Assembly (NCBI GenBank): GCA_036003045.1
Contig: DASYSS010000071.1
Span: 1 to 54,074, forward strand
From: Gemmatimonadaceae bacterium
GTDB taxonomy: Bacteria; Gemmatimonadota; Gemmatimonadetes; Gemmatimonadales; Gemmatimonadaceae
Direction: 5' to 3'
Length of the DNA: 54,074 bases
In this document: piece by piece, positions 33,905 to 41,906 of the stretch
Position numbering within the stretch: position 1 is the stretch's first letter
Layout: each line of letters opens with the position of its first letter
Notes under the pieces: generated by a model
Seen by the model: only the letters and a program-made list of their open reading frames with translations
What the model was told of the DNA's origin: nothing
Database searches by the model: none
Made by a program: the position numbers and the translations under genes

Positions 33905-33925
33905 CGTTTGCGGGGGTCCTCGTGA

Positions 33926-34345
33926 ATGGCTGCGAACGGCGGATGGACGATCGAGACGCTCCGCGAGCACTTCGATGTCGTGCTCGGGGCGAACGATCGA
34001 CGCTACGAGCAGCGGTTCAAGGACTCGCAGACGGCCGTCGACGCCGCGCTGAACGCAGCGAAGGAAGCAGTGCTCAAGGCCGAGATGGCCAGCGAGAAGC
34101 GCTTCGAGGGCGTCAACGAATTTCGTCAGACGCTCGCCGATCAACAGCGAACGCTCATGCCTCGTGCCGAAGCCGAACTGCGCATGGGGGCGATCGAAGC
34201 GCGGCTCGAGTCGATCACCAAGGCGACGTCCGCGCGCAACGCCGAGCAGAAGGGCGGTCGCGAAGTCTGGGCGTGGGTATTCAGCGGCGTGATGGCGCTG
34301 GTCGCCGTCGGATCGCTCGTCGCTGCGGTCGTCGCGAAGAAATGA
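33926..34345 (+). CDS. Coiled-coil membrane protein in the lysis region
   Basis: A 139-residue protein. A long N-terminal helix (LREHFDVVLGANDRRYEQRF, TAVDAALNAAKEAVLKAE, KRFEGVNEFRQTLADQQ) includes MPRAEAELRMGAIEARL. This pattern is common in phage hypothetical proteins near lysins. It ends with a single transmembrane helix (VWAWVFSGVMALVAVGSLVAAVV). A holin-associated or accessory lysis role is likely by position. Confidence 0.75.
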   Translation: MAANGGWTIETLREHFDVVLGANDRRYEQRFKDSQTAVDAALNAAKEAVLKAEMASEKRFEGVNEFRQTLADQQRTLMPRAEAELRMGAIEARLESITKATSARNAEQKGGREVWAWVFSGVMALVAVGSLVAAVVAKK

Positions 34346-34373
34346 CGTGCTCACTCTCACCGCGTGGAGCGCT

Positions 34374-34829
34374 ATGCGCCTCGAGGATCAGACGGTCCCC
34401 CCGGATGGCGCATGGGTCCAGTGGGTCAAGCTCATCGTGCCAGCCGCGTTTCTCGCCGCCATCGCGCTCGGCTGGAACATCGTCCGACCGGCGATCACGC
34501 GACTCCTCTTCTACTTCCTGCGGCACGAGGACGGCCAACTCTACTTCCAGAAGTATTTCGGCGAGACGATGGGAAGCGTGAACGTCGAACTAGCGACCAC
34601 GGCCAGCGCGGTGCGGACGCTGCAGAACCGCTTCGAGGATTTCGCGCGCACGCAGACGCGCACGGATCTCCGGATCGGCGAACTGGCTTCACGGTTCGAG
34701 ACCGTCGTCGAACGATTCGATGCAAGCATCGATCGCCTCGCCCTGGCGCTCGCGAAGATCGATGGAGCGACGGAAGAGCGGCGATACACAGCAACGAACC
34801 ACCCGCGACGACGCGACGGCGACCGATGA
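34374..34829 (+). CDS. Single-span membrane protein with coiled coil
   Basis: A 151-residue protein from the ATG at 34374, which has GGAG five bases upstream. An alternative GTG at 34347, directly after the previous stop, would add nine residues. A transmembrane helix (LIVPAAFLAAIALGWNIV) is followed by a charged, helical domain (VELATTASAVRTLQNRFEDF). Function is unknown; it belongs to the run of small membrane proteins around the lysin. Confidence 0.65.
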   Translation: MRLEDQTVPPDGAWVQWVKLIVPAAFLAAIALGWNIVRPAITRLLFYFLRHEDGQLYFQKYFGETMGSVNVELATTASAVRTLQNRFEDFARTQTRTDLRIGELASRFETVVERFDASIDRLALALAKIDGATEERRYTATNHPRRRDGDR

Positions 34830-34853
34830 ACCGAGGAGAGGCGTGAGGCATGG

Positions 34854-35243
34854 ATGAACTACCACGACGTGCGGGACTGGCTCTGGCTGACAGTGGCCCT
34901 CATGTCGTGGCTCGCCACGTACCTCGCCGTCAGTCTGCGCCGCGCGTTGCGTCCGCACATCGGCCACCTCGCCGCCCTCGAGCGGGTGTCCGAGGACCGT
35001 ACGAGGCGGATCGAAGAGGCGGCCGTTGCCGTGCGTTTGTCCAACGAAGAGACGGCCCTCTCTGTGCGCTTGTCGAACGAAGTCAAGATGAAATCCGACG
35101 AGTTGGTGCGCGAAGAGATCAGGATCATGCAAGACGACAACCGGCGAGTCGTGGAGGCAAGTCACTCCGTGCTCGAGGAGTTGATGGGCGTCGCAAGGGA
35201 ACTCAGGTTACGGCATCCGACGGCCACCAATCACCAGCACTAA
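34854..35243 (+). CDS. Membrane-anchored coiled-coil protein
   Basis: A 129-residue protein with a GAGAGG-type binding site. An N-terminal membrane helix (WLWLTVALMSWLATYLAVSL) is followed by a long charged helix containing two near-identical segments, AVAVRLSNEE and ALSVRLSNEV. The overlapping ORF beginning at 34850 in another frame lacks this pattern and I treat it as a shadow. Function unknown. Confidence 0.65.
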   Translation: MNYHDVRDWLWLTVALMSWLATYLAVSLRRALRPHIGHLAALERVSEDRTRRIEEAAVAVRLSNEETALSVRLSNEVKMKSDELVREEIRIMQDDNRRVVEASHSVLEELMGVARELRLRHPTATNHQH

Positions 35244-35256
35244 ACGGAGAATTCCC

Positions 35257-35487
35257 ATGGCCCAGAAGCTGAAACCCCTCTGCGTCTTCGGTCCGGACAG
35301 CGCCGGCGGGACGACGATCGCCGACCTTCGTGCGCTACTCGCGAATCCGGAGTACAGCGGCGACGACGCCGCGATCACGATCCTGCAGAAAGGCAAGGAC
35401 TTTTTCGCGCGCGTCTCGAATGCCGAAGGCGCGCACCCCACGGACCTCAACGAAGCGACGCAGTGTCCTGGCAGCCCGCGGTGCTAG
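35257..35487 (+). CDS. Small hypothetical protein (76 aa)
   Basis: A GGAGAA site precedes the ATG. Sequence LCVFGPDSAGGTTIADLRALLANPEYSGDDAAITIL shows a compact alpha/beta pattern; it ends in a cysteine (SPRC). Not recognised. It ends directly at the start of the next gene. Confidence 0.65.
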   Translation: MAQKLKPLCVFGPDSAGGTTIADLRALLANPEYSGDDAAITILQKGKDFFARVSNAEGAHPTDLNEATQCPGSPRC

Positions 35488-36054
35488 ATGGACGCCGAGA
35501 CAGTCGCCATCGTCATGGCGCTGTTGCCAGCGGTCACGCTCGGCGGGCTTCGGCTCGCCGGGCGGCGCCGGGATGCGCGCCTTTGGTGGATCGCCGCCGG
35601 CTTCGCCGTCTCGTGGCTGGCGAACGTGACCGCGCTCGCGTTTCCGCCGAACGACCGCTGGGCACCGACGCTCGTATACCCGGTCACGCAGGTTGCGCTC
35701 ATCGCCACGGCGTTCTGGCCGCGCCGCATGGTGCTCTTGCTGGTGCTCGACCTGAGCGCGATCGGACTGGCCGCAATCGTCTGGCGAGGATTGCACGCGC
35801 CGGACGTGGTGCTCCACTCGGCCGCGTCGCTCGCTGTCGTCGCCATTGTGGTCGACCGTCGGGATGCCTCGTGGCTGGTGCGCGGCTCACTGCTCATCTA
35901 CTTCGGCCTCGGCCTCGTCGCGTGGATCCCGCACGCGATGTGGGTTCACGCCCATCCGCTCGCCCACGGCGCAGCGCCGACGTACTGGCCGTACCAGGGC
36001 GTGCTGCTCGCGGGGCTGTTGGCGTTCTCGTGGGTGTGCATCAGCGACGAATGA
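35488..36054 (+). CDS. Multi-span membrane protein (188 aa)
   Basis: Six or so hydrophobic segments (IVMALLPAVTLGGLRL, LWWIAAGFAVSWLANVTAL, VLLLVLDLSAIGLAAIV, AASLAVVAIVV, GSLLIYFGLGLVAWIPHAM, GVLLAGLLAFSWVC). No signature motif. It may be a holin-like or host-membrane-modifying protein; by length it is too large for a simple holin. It starts one base after the upstream stop. Confidence 0.68.
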   Translation: MDAETVAIVMALLPAVTLGGLRLAGRRRDARLWWIAAGFAVSWLANVTALAFPPNDRWAPTLVYPVTQVALIATAFWPRRMVLLLVLDLSAIGLAAIVWRGLHAPDVVLHSAASLAVVAIVVDRRDASWLVRGSLLIYFGLGLVAWIPHAMWVHAHPLAHGAAPTYWPYQGVLLAGLLAFSWVCISDE

Positions 36055-36073
36055 CTTCAACCGGAGACGTTCG

Positions 36074-36265
36074 ATGAATCTCTACCCACTGATTTTCGCC
36101 CTCATCGCCATCGTGCTCGGCGCGGTCGTTTCCGCTGTCTGGCCGAACATGGATGCGCAGTACAAGCGGTTGCTCTACATCGTGATCGCCGTCGTCGTGG
36201 TCGTCTGCATCATCGCCGTGTTCTGGCCGCTGTTCGACCGCGGCATGTCGACGCGAGTCACCTGA
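36074..36265 (+). CDS. Small two-span membrane protein, holin candidate
   Basis: A 63-residue protein with two transmembrane helices (LYPLIFALIAIVLGAVVSAV and LLYIVIAVVVVVCIIAVFW), joined by a short charged loop and ending with a short C-terminal tail. This is the size and layout of a class II holin. It lies about 760 bases before the endolysin. It ends in TGATG with the next gene. Confidence 0.6.
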   Translation: MNLYPLIFALIAIVLGAVVSAVWPNMDAQYKRLLYIVIAVVVVVCIIAVFWPLFDRGMSTRVT

Positions 36266-36531
36266 TGACCGTCCGCACGCTGCTCGTGACGATCGGCGCG
36301 GTGGGCGGCGCCTTCGCGTCGATCGCGACCGTGACCGGCTACGCGCGATCGTACCTCGACGGGCGGTACGTTGCCGCGCCCGTGTTCGCGCTCTATGTGC
36401 ACGACGACTCGTTGCGCCATGTGTTCGCACAGCGTGAGCGTGCGCGAACCGCGCAGGTGATCGACTCAATCGAGAAGGCGCACCAGCGCCCCGAAGGTGG
36501 CAGGGTGCTGCAGGCGGGGAATCCGCGATGA
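36265..36531 (+). CDS. Single-span membrane protein (88 aa)
   Basis: An N-terminal hydrophobic stretch (TLLVTIGAVGGAFASIATVTG) precedes a charged helix (LRHVFAQRERARTAQVIDSIEKAH). It starts in a TGATG overlap and ends in ATGA. It may be a holin partner or antiholin; there is no family signature. Confidence 0.62.
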   Translation: MTVRTLLVTIGAVGGAFASIATVTGYARSYLDGRYVAAPVFALYVHDDSLRHVFAQRERARTAQVIDSIEKAHQRPEGGRVLQAGNPR

Positions 36532-37025
36532 CCGGGCCGGCAGTCGTCGCGGTCGAGGTGAAGAGCGGCCGCAGGGCCGCCGACTGGCACGTGCTGCCGA
36601 AAAGTGGCAAGAGCATTTTCTATTATTTGCTAGGCATGCTAGTAGACGAGAACGGCAAGCCGAGCATGTCGCGGTGGATGTTCGCGATCTGGACGTACGT
36701 CGGCTGGGTCATGATCCGCCACGAGCTATTGCTGAAACCTGGCGACGTCTCGATCTCGAATGCTGCTTGGGGTGCCTGGTGGGCAGCAGAGGGCGCCATC
36801 TCCCTGGCGGTGTTCGGCCCGCGTATCGCCTCCTACTTTGGTGCCGGCGCTGCGGGAGCTGTGGCGGGCATCGGATCGAGCATTCGCGATGCGGTTGCCA
36901 CGATCGTCACGAAGGTCGATTCCATCAACGCCGCGCCCGCCGCCACGCAAGTCAATGTAAACCAGCCCGCCGCTCCGGCACCCGTCCCGGACGCCGAGAC
37001 GCCGGTTCCCTCGCGGGAGGGCTGA
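36528..37025 (+). CDS. Membrane protein upstream of the endolysin
   Basis: A 165-residue protein. A first amphipathic region (KSIFYYLLGMLVDENGKPSMSRWMFAIWTYVGWVM) is followed by a hydrophobic AISLAVFGPRIASYFGAGAAGAVAGIGSS stretch and a proline/alanine tail. It resembles phage proteins beside lysins of unknown role; the layout with a small amphipathic core is holin-like. It ends one base before the endolysin ATG. Confidence 0.65.
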   Translation: MTGPAVVAVEVKSGRRAADWHVLPKSGKSIFYYLLGMLVDENGKPSMSRWMFAIWTYVGWVMIRHELLLKPGDVSISNAAWGAWWAAEGAISLAVFGPRIASYFGAGAAGAVAGIGSSIRDAVATIVTKVDSINAAPAATQVNVNQPAAPAPVPDAETPVPSREG

Positions 37026-37026
37026 G

Positions 37027-37704
37027 ATGCCGTCGACGAAAGTCGCCCCGGCCGGAACGCTTGGCTTCGACACGAATACGCCGCTCGATGCCGAGGGCGC
37101 GGTCGCGTTCTACGAGCACGGGTATCGGTTCGCGGTGCGCTACGTGCGGCGCGTCCTGGCGCGCGCGAACGATCTGAGCGTCGCCGAGATCCAGCGACTT
37201 CACGACGCGGGGCTCGCCGTCAGCGTCGTGCAGCACGTCGAGTCAGAAACCTCGTGGGTGCCCTCGGTCGACAAAGGCGCGGAGTACGGCGCGAACGCCG
37301 CCGCTGCGACGGGGCTCCTCGGCATTCCGCAGGGCGTCGTCGTGTGGTGCGACCTGGAGGGCGTCGCGCGCGGCACGCCCGCAGCGACGACGCTCGCGCA
37401 TTGCAACGCGTGGTTCGAAGCAGTCGCGGGTCAGGGCTACGTCCCCGGCATCTACGTGGGCTGGCACTGCGGCCTCACGCCCGACCAACTCTATCGCGGC
37501 CTCAAGTTCGCGCACTTCTGGGGGGCTTATAATCTGAATTCGGACGAAGAGCCGGCGATCCGCGGGCTGCAGATGAAGCAGCACGCCGCACTGCACAAGG
37601 ACGTTCCGGCGGGACTTCCCTACTCGATCGACGTCGACACCGTGCGCGCCGATAATCTCGGCGGCCTGCCGATCGTCTACGCGCCGGACGGGTGGTTGAC
37701 GTGA
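37027..37704 (+). CDS. Endolysin, DUF1906/glycoside-hydrolase-like
   Basis: A 225-residue protein. GTLGFDTNTPLD, YRFAVRYVRR, ELHDAGL-type LHDAGLAVSVVQHVE, GVVVWCDLEGVA and YVPGIYVGWHCGLTP form the beta/alpha barrel of the DUF1906 family (Rv2525c-like glycoside hydrolase-like). Asp in the first strand and Asp/Glu in the fifth are likely catalytic. No signal sequence is present, so export would rely on a holin. There is no separate cell-wall-binding domain. Confidence 0.82.
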   Translation: MPSTKVAPAGTLGFDTNTPLDAEGAVAFYEHGYRFAVRYVRRVLARANDLSVAEIQRLHDAGLAVSVVQHVESETSWVPSVDKGAEYGANAAAATGLLGIPQGVVVWCDLEGVARGTPAATTLAHCNAWFEAVAGQGYVPGIYVGWHCGLTPDQLYRGLKFAHFWGAYNLNSDEEPAIRGLQMKQHAALHKDVPAGLPYSIDVDTVRADNLGGLPIVYAPDGWLT

Positions 37705-38069
37705 CGCTTCCCGTGCCGCAGATCTCGCCCGCCACGATCGACACGTGGCGCATGGACGCGCCGATCACGGTCATCGCCGCCGGGTATCGCATCACGATTC
37801 CCGAGGGGACGCTTTCGGACGGCGCGAGCATTCCGCGGATCTGCTGGCCGATCGTCTCGCCGTTCGAGGTCTCGGTCATCGCGCCATTCGTACACGATCT
37901 CCTCTATCAGCGCCTCGGGAAGATCGACGACTTCACCACGGTCGGCCGGAACGTCGTCGATCGGATCTTCTACGACCTGATGAAGCAGGAAGACATCTAC
38001 TGGTGGCGTCGGTGGCTCGCCTTCCGCGCCGTGCGGATCTTCGGCGGCTCGCACTGGAGGGCCGCGTGA
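37701..38069 (+). CDS. DUF1353 family protein
   Basis: A 122-residue protein whose GTG overlaps the endolysin stop; an earlier GTG at 37692 is possible. VIAAGYRITIPEGTLSDGASIPRICWPIV followed by FVHDLLYQR is the DUF1353 signature (DGASIPR plus HDLLY). This small family lies near lysis genes in many phages and is unassigned. Confidence 0.82.
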   Translation: MTLPVPQISPATIDTWRMDAPITVIAAGYRITIPEGTLSDGASIPRICWPIVSPFEVSVIAPFVHDLLYQRLGKIDDFTTVGRNVVDRIFYDLMKQEDIYWWRRWLAFRAVRIFGGSHWRAA

Positions 38070-38410
38070 GCGCGCCGGAGCATGGCGACATGGTTCGCGA
38101 CGGGCGCGATGTATGGCCGGACGACGCGCCGCCGGGGACGTTCGACATCGTGCCGCACGGCATGGAAGGCTACCCGGGCGTGACGGCGCACATGACGTTC
38201 GAGTGCCCGAACCGTCATCGGTGCTCGGTTGCGCTCGCGCCGCAACCGATTCCGCGGCCGAGCGACGACAAACTCTACGTCTGGGGCTGGGACGGCAACG
38301 TCGAGCGGCCGACACTCACGCCGTCAATCAACTGCGTCGCCGAGAAGAACGGCAAGTCGACGGGCGGCTGCGGCTGGCACGGCTTCATCACAAATGGCGT
38401 GATGCGATGA
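38066..38410 (+). CDS. DUF6527-like protein
   Basis: A 114-residue protein. FECPNRHRCSVALAPQ, WGWDGNVERPTLTPSI, then GGCGWHGFITNGVM is the DUF6527 pattern: Cys pair, PTL.PSI and C..H.F. It probably binds zinc. Found in phages and plasmids; no biochemical function is known. GTG start within the previous stop. Confidence 0.75.
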   Translation: MSAPEHGDMVRDGRDVWPDDAPPGTFDIVPHGMEGYPGVTAHMTFECPNRHRCSVALAPQPIPRPSDDKLYVWGWDGNVERPTLTPSINCVAEKNGKSTGGCGWHGFITNGVMR

Positions 38411-39090
38411 CCGCGCCTCGCTCCGTCGAGCAGGATCTCGAGGCCGTGCTCGCCGCGGCGAAGATGCACCGCCGCGCGTCGTATATCCTTGCGGCGATCG
38501 TCCTCGGCCTCGTCATCCTCTTCCTGTTCATGTTCTGCCGGGCGCAGCCGAACGTGATTCCGGCGAAGGATCAGCAGGCGCTCGACGTGCAGCATGGCAC
38601 GCAGAAGGGCTACGACTCGACGCGGAAAGAGAACGTGAAGGCCGAAGGCGCGAGCGTGCTTCGGTCGTCCACACACGTCCGCCAGGCCACGACGTCGCTA
38701 CACGCGGCGGATTCGTTGCACGTCATCGCCCTCGCACTGCAGAAGCTCGCCGAGGCGCAGCGCGACACGTCGTCGCGCTGGTATGGCGTAGCGATGATCA
38801 CGCAGAAAGAAAACGATTCGCTGCGCGCGTCGAATCGAGGTCTGGACTCGGCCTTGCAACAGCAGAAGATCGCGACGGCGTTCGCCGATCAGCGCGCGCG
38901 CACCGATTCGATCCGCCTCGTCGCCTCCTCGCAACTCAACGATCGGCTCGCGAACGATGTGAAAACGGCGGGTCAATGCCGTTTCGGCCACGGGCTGTTT
39001 CAGTGCCCGACGCGAACGGAGACCGCCGTCACCGTCACGATCACCACGCTCATCGCGAAGGCGATCATCGACTCTCGGAGAAAACCGTAA
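38407..39090 (+). CDS. Spanin-like protein (Rz-like)
   Basis: A 227-residue protein. An N-terminal membrane helix (SYILAAIVLGLVILFLFMFC) is followed by a long periplasmic-type coiled coil (LALQKLAEAQRD, KENDSLRASNRGLDSALQQQ) and a C-terminal CRFG..CPTRTE segment with two Cys. The layout is that of an i-spanin subunit. Presence of a spanin supports a Gram-negative host. No overlapping Rz1-like gene was identified with confidence. Confidence 0.68.
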   Translation: MTAPRSVEQDLEAVLAAAKMHRRASYILAAIVLGLVILFLFMFCRAQPNVIPAKDQQALDVQHGTQKGYDSTRKENVKAEGASVLRSSTHVRQATTSLHAADSLHVIALALQKLAEAQRDTSSRWYGVAMITQKENDSLRASNRGLDSALQQQKIATAFADQRARTDSIRLVASSQLNDRLANDVKTAGQCRFGHGLFQCPTRTETAVTVTITTLIAKAIIDSRRKP

Positions 39091-39581
39091 TGCCAAGCCC
39101 CAACGCATCGGACCAAGGCCAGGCGCACGCGCACCCGTCTGCGCACGCGCACATCTGGCTCGACGTACTCCTCACCCCGCTCGCCCAGGATGGGTCGGTC
39201 AACGGGAGTGATGTAGTGCAAGCCCTCACGCGACTCGCGCGTGCGGTAGAAGCAAACACCCTCCTTTTGGAGACCATCATGGCATCAGTCGCAGAACTTC
39301 AGGCACAAGCGGACGCGCTCAAGCAGGCCGTCACGGATGGACTCGCGCGCATTCAGGCGCACGAGGACGCGGAAGCCGCCGCCGACACGGCGCTGCAGGC
39401 GCAGGTCGCGACGCTGACGCAGGCGAACACGGACCTGCAGGCGCAGATCGACGCGCTCAAGGCGGGCGGCACGGACACGACGGCACTCGACGCCATCCTG
39501 GCGACGATGAAGGACGCTACGGCGCAGATCGGCACGATCGATCCCGCCCCGGCGCCCGTGCCGGAAACGCCGGTTCCGTAG
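39090..39581 (+). CDS. Coiled-coil hypothetical protein
   Basis: A 163-residue protein, ATG overlapping the previous stop (TAATG). The first 50 residues contain QAHAHPSAHAHIW and NGSDVVQALTRLARAV; from about 65 on is a coiled coil (AELQAQADALKQAVTDGLARI, ATLTQANTDLQAQIDALKAGG) ending in a proline tail. Similar coiled-coil proteins with histidine-rich N-termini are common in phage late regions. Function is unknown. Confidence 0.7.
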   Translation: MPSPNASDQGQAHAHPSAHAHIWLDVLLTPLAQDGSVNGSDVVQALTRLARAVEANTLLLETIMASVAELQAQADALKQAVTDGLARIQAHEDAEAAADTALQAQVATLTQANTDLQAQIDALKAGGTDTTALDAILATMKDATAQIGTIDPAPAPVPETPVP

Positions 39582-39583
39582 TC

Positions 39584-40213
39584 GTGAACCGGGCAACGAG
39601 TTTCCTCCTTGGCGCGCTCACGGTGGGCGCGCTGGGGATTGCCGGGCCGCGAGTCGAGACAATGGCGCGGGAGTCGATCGCTATTCGCGTCGGCGACACG
39701 CTCGTCATGCACTATTCCGTGCTGACGGACACGGTGCTCGGTGTCGCGCCGAGTCGTGTCATCGCGAAGCGCTGTGGCTCGAGCAAGATGTTCTGGCGGC
39801 CGTGGAAGTTGCGACCGGCTACGCAGGATTCGATCGTGGCGTCGGCCGATACGGTCTCCGTCAGCGTCTTGGCGCCCGTCGGCGGCTCGTGCACGTCTGA
39901 ACTGCCGGTGCCGTCGCCTTCGGACAGCGGCAGTCTGGGCTTCTTTCTCTCGCCGACTGGCCACTGGTGCGCGGGAACTGTCTCCGACACGAGCGTTCAC
40001 GTCTCGCGCTGCACTGCACCGTCGGATCAGTGGCTAGGCTTCCTCCGCGTGTGGAGCGGCGTGGCGCCCGTGAATCCTGCGACGGGTGTCTCGCCGATCG
40101 ATCATTGCGAGACTGGCCCGCTCGATCCGTCGGGGATGTTTCACCGATTCGACTGCGCGGAGACGACGAAGGTCAAGAGCTTGACCAACACTTGGCCCCA
40201 CGTGACCCCGTGA
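39584..40213 (+). CDS. Secreted hypothetical protein
   Basis: A 209-residue protein, GTG start. The N-terminus carries a signal peptide (RATSFLLGALTVGALGIAG). The mature part has six or so cysteines (KRCGSSKMFWRPW, GSCTSEL, GHWCAG, SRCTAP, DHCETG, DCAETT) that could form disulphides outside the cytoplasm. Not recognised. A host-surface or periplasmic role, such as superinfection exclusion, is possible. Confidence 0.7.
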   Translation: MNRATSFLLGALTVGALGIAGPRVETMARESIAIRVGDTLVMHYSVLTDTVLGVAPSRVIAKRCGSSKMFWRPWKLRPATQDSIVASADTVSVSVLAPVGGSCTSELPVPSPSDSGSLGFFLSPTGHWCAGTVSDTSVHVSRCTAPSDQWLGFLRVWSGVAPVNPATGVSPIDHCETGPLDPSGMFHRFDCAETTKVKSLTNTWPHVTP

Positions 40214-40734
40214 CGGCGTACCGCGACTCGATGGCTGCGGCCGAGGCAGAGTTCACCCTCCTTGAGTCGAGGCGCGTCTCGTGGCACGGTGCGCCGATTC
40301 GGCATCCGCGTCGCGCTCGGGTGGGCGAGCCGATACCGGCTCGGCGGCCGCGGCGTGCCTGGAAGTGCAAGCATCGGGATCGGCGGCATCATGCTCGCGG
40401 CCTTTGCAAGTCGTGCTGGACGCGAGACCAGAGGTTCCGTCTGGGAAAAACGCAGTTCCAGCGAAAGCAGAACGATGATCCCAAAACGCGGCCGACCTGC
40501 CATCCAAGCCGCACCCACTACGGCAACCGTCTATGCGAATCGTGCTACCGCGCAGCCGAGGCTCGATGCGCGCGGCACGTCCGCACCGCCGTGAAAAAGC
40601 TGTACTTCATGCTCAACGGCCGCGGCGTGCGGTTCGATGAAAAGCAGGCGATCGAACAACTCACGGCTGCGGTTGGTGACGTGCTCGCGCGACGCCGCAC
40701 GGCGGCCGCAACGCCAGCGATTTCTCTTTCCTGA
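40210..40734 (+). CDS. Putative zinc-finger protein
   Basis: A 174-residue protein, GTG within the previous stop. Two modules: CKHRDRRHHARGLCKSCWTRDQRF, split as C-x-H..LC-x-x-C, and CHPSRTHYGNRLCESCYRA. Such C.H....H..G.LC..CY modules occur in phage zinc-binding proteins. The C-terminus has a helix (FMLNGRGVRFDEKQAIEQLTAAV). It may bind DNA or RNA. Confidence 0.68.
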   Translation: MTAYRDSMAAAEAEFTLLESRRVSWHGAPIRHPRRARVGEPIPARRPRRAWKCKHRDRRHHARGLCKSCWTRDQRFRLGKTQFQRKQNDDPKTRPTCHPSRTHYGNRLCESCYRAAEARCARHVRTAVKKLYFMLNGRGVRFDEKQAIEQLTAAVGDVLARRRTAAATPAISLS

Positions 40735-40744
40735 GACCTGACCC

Positions 40745-41485
40745 ATGTCGATCTTGACCACGGATCTCCAATGCTTCGACGCGGCGAGCGTGCCGACGGA
40801 CGATGTGTCCACCTCGGGCGGCGCGATCTCGGCCGTCTCTCGCCCCGATCTCGTCCAGTGGGCGGCGCCCAACATCGCGCAGGTCGTCTCCGACGGCGCC
40901 GACACGCGCACGGTCACGATTACGGGTCGCCTCGCGACGGGCGTGGTCGACACGGAAGTGCTCACGCTGAACGGCACGACGCCGGTCTCTGGGGCGAAGA
41001 CGTGGGAACGCGTGCAGAGCGCGGTAGCCTCGGCGACGAGCGGTACGCGCACCGTGCTCGTGAAGGAGGCCGCGGCGGGCACGACGCGCGCGACGATCCT
41101 CCCGAACGAAACGACGCGCCACATCTCGTTCCAGAACTCCTCGAGCGACCCGGTCTCGACCAAGACGCGCGTCGAGAAAGTGTTCTGGAAGAACACGAAC
41201 GGATCGCTCACGCTCACGCAATCGACCGTCACGCTAACGACAGACGCCGCGGCGAACATCATGATCTCGACCGATGCGGCGATCGATGCGACGACCTCCG
41301 TCGCGAACCGACTGACGTCGACCGGCTTCAGTTTTGTCGACGACACCGTCGCGATCACGGTGCCCGGTGGCGGCAACATCCCGGCCGGCTCGCGCATCGG
41401 AACCTGGATCCAGCAAACGCTCGCCGCGGGTGCCGCGGCCACGAAGTCGACGTACACCACCAAACTCGCCGGCAGTTCGATTTAG
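40745..41485 (+). CDS. Putative structural protein (246 aa)
   Basis: Beta-rich, serine/threonine-rich (VSTSGGAISAVS, ADTRTVTITGRLATGVVDTEVLTLNGTTPVSGAKTWE, LPNETTRHISFQNSSSDP). This layout resembles phage virion surface proteins with an Ig-like or immunoglobulin-type decoration. The position begins the second structural gene block. Not recognised as a family. Confidence 0.65.
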   Translation: MSILTTDLQCFDAASVPTDDVSTSGGAISAVSRPDLVQWAAPNIAQVVSDGADTRTVTITGRLATGVVDTEVLTLNGTTPVSGAKTWERVQSAVASATSGTRTVLVKEAAAGTTRATILPNETTRHISFQNSSSDPVSTKTRVEKVFWKNTNGSLTLTQSTVTLTTDAAANIMISTDAAIDATTSVANRLTSTGFSFVDDTVAITVPGGGNIPAGSRIGTWIQQTLAAGAAATKSTYTTKLAGSSI

Positions 41486-41512
41486 CGCGCGCACCCTCCG
41501 GAGACTCAACCA

Positions 41513-41884
41513 ATGGACGAAGCAACCACGCTCGACCCCGCGACGATCACGACGCGCAAGGACGCCGAGGCGTTCGTGCGCTCGATACACCTAACGTGTC
41601 GGGGCCCGAAGAGCGAGAAGCACGCGGCCGCAATCGCGCAACTGCTCGACGAGGGACGGAACGCGGAAGCGGCCGATATGGATGACGCCAGTCGGCGGCA
41701 TCCGCTCACGGGCGCGTACAACTGCGGCGCGAACACGAACGACGTCATTTGTGCCGGCCCATTCGACGGCGCCATTCACGAATACACCTGCCCGCGATGC
41801 GGCGTGCACGCACGCTACCGCGCACCGCTCTTTCCTGGTCTATCAGAAGCCGACGCCGCTGATCCGGCCGTCGCGACCACCTAA
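41513..41884 (+). CDS. Hypothetical protein with CxxC (123 aa)
   Basis: Starts with GGAGA upstream. DAEAFVRSIHLTCRGP, and C-terminal CPRCGVHARYRAPLFPG suggest a zinc site. Not recognised. The lower region NCGANTNDVICAG adds cysteines. It lies between two beta-rich structural genes. Confidence 0.65.
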   Translation: MDEATTLDPATITTRKDAEAFVRSIHLTCRGPKSEKHAAAIAQLLDEGRNAEAADMDDASRRHPLTGAYNCGANTNDVICAGPFDGAIHEYTCPRCGVHARYRAPLFPGLSEADAADPAVATT

Positions 41885-41906
41885 CCGCTGACAACCGGAT
41901 ACTCAC

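Noticed and set aside
34850..35272. ORF beginning MDELPRRAG four bases before the accepted start
   Set aside because: It is in a different frame and reads as arginine-rich shadow. The accepted frame has a clear membrane helix and coiled coil.
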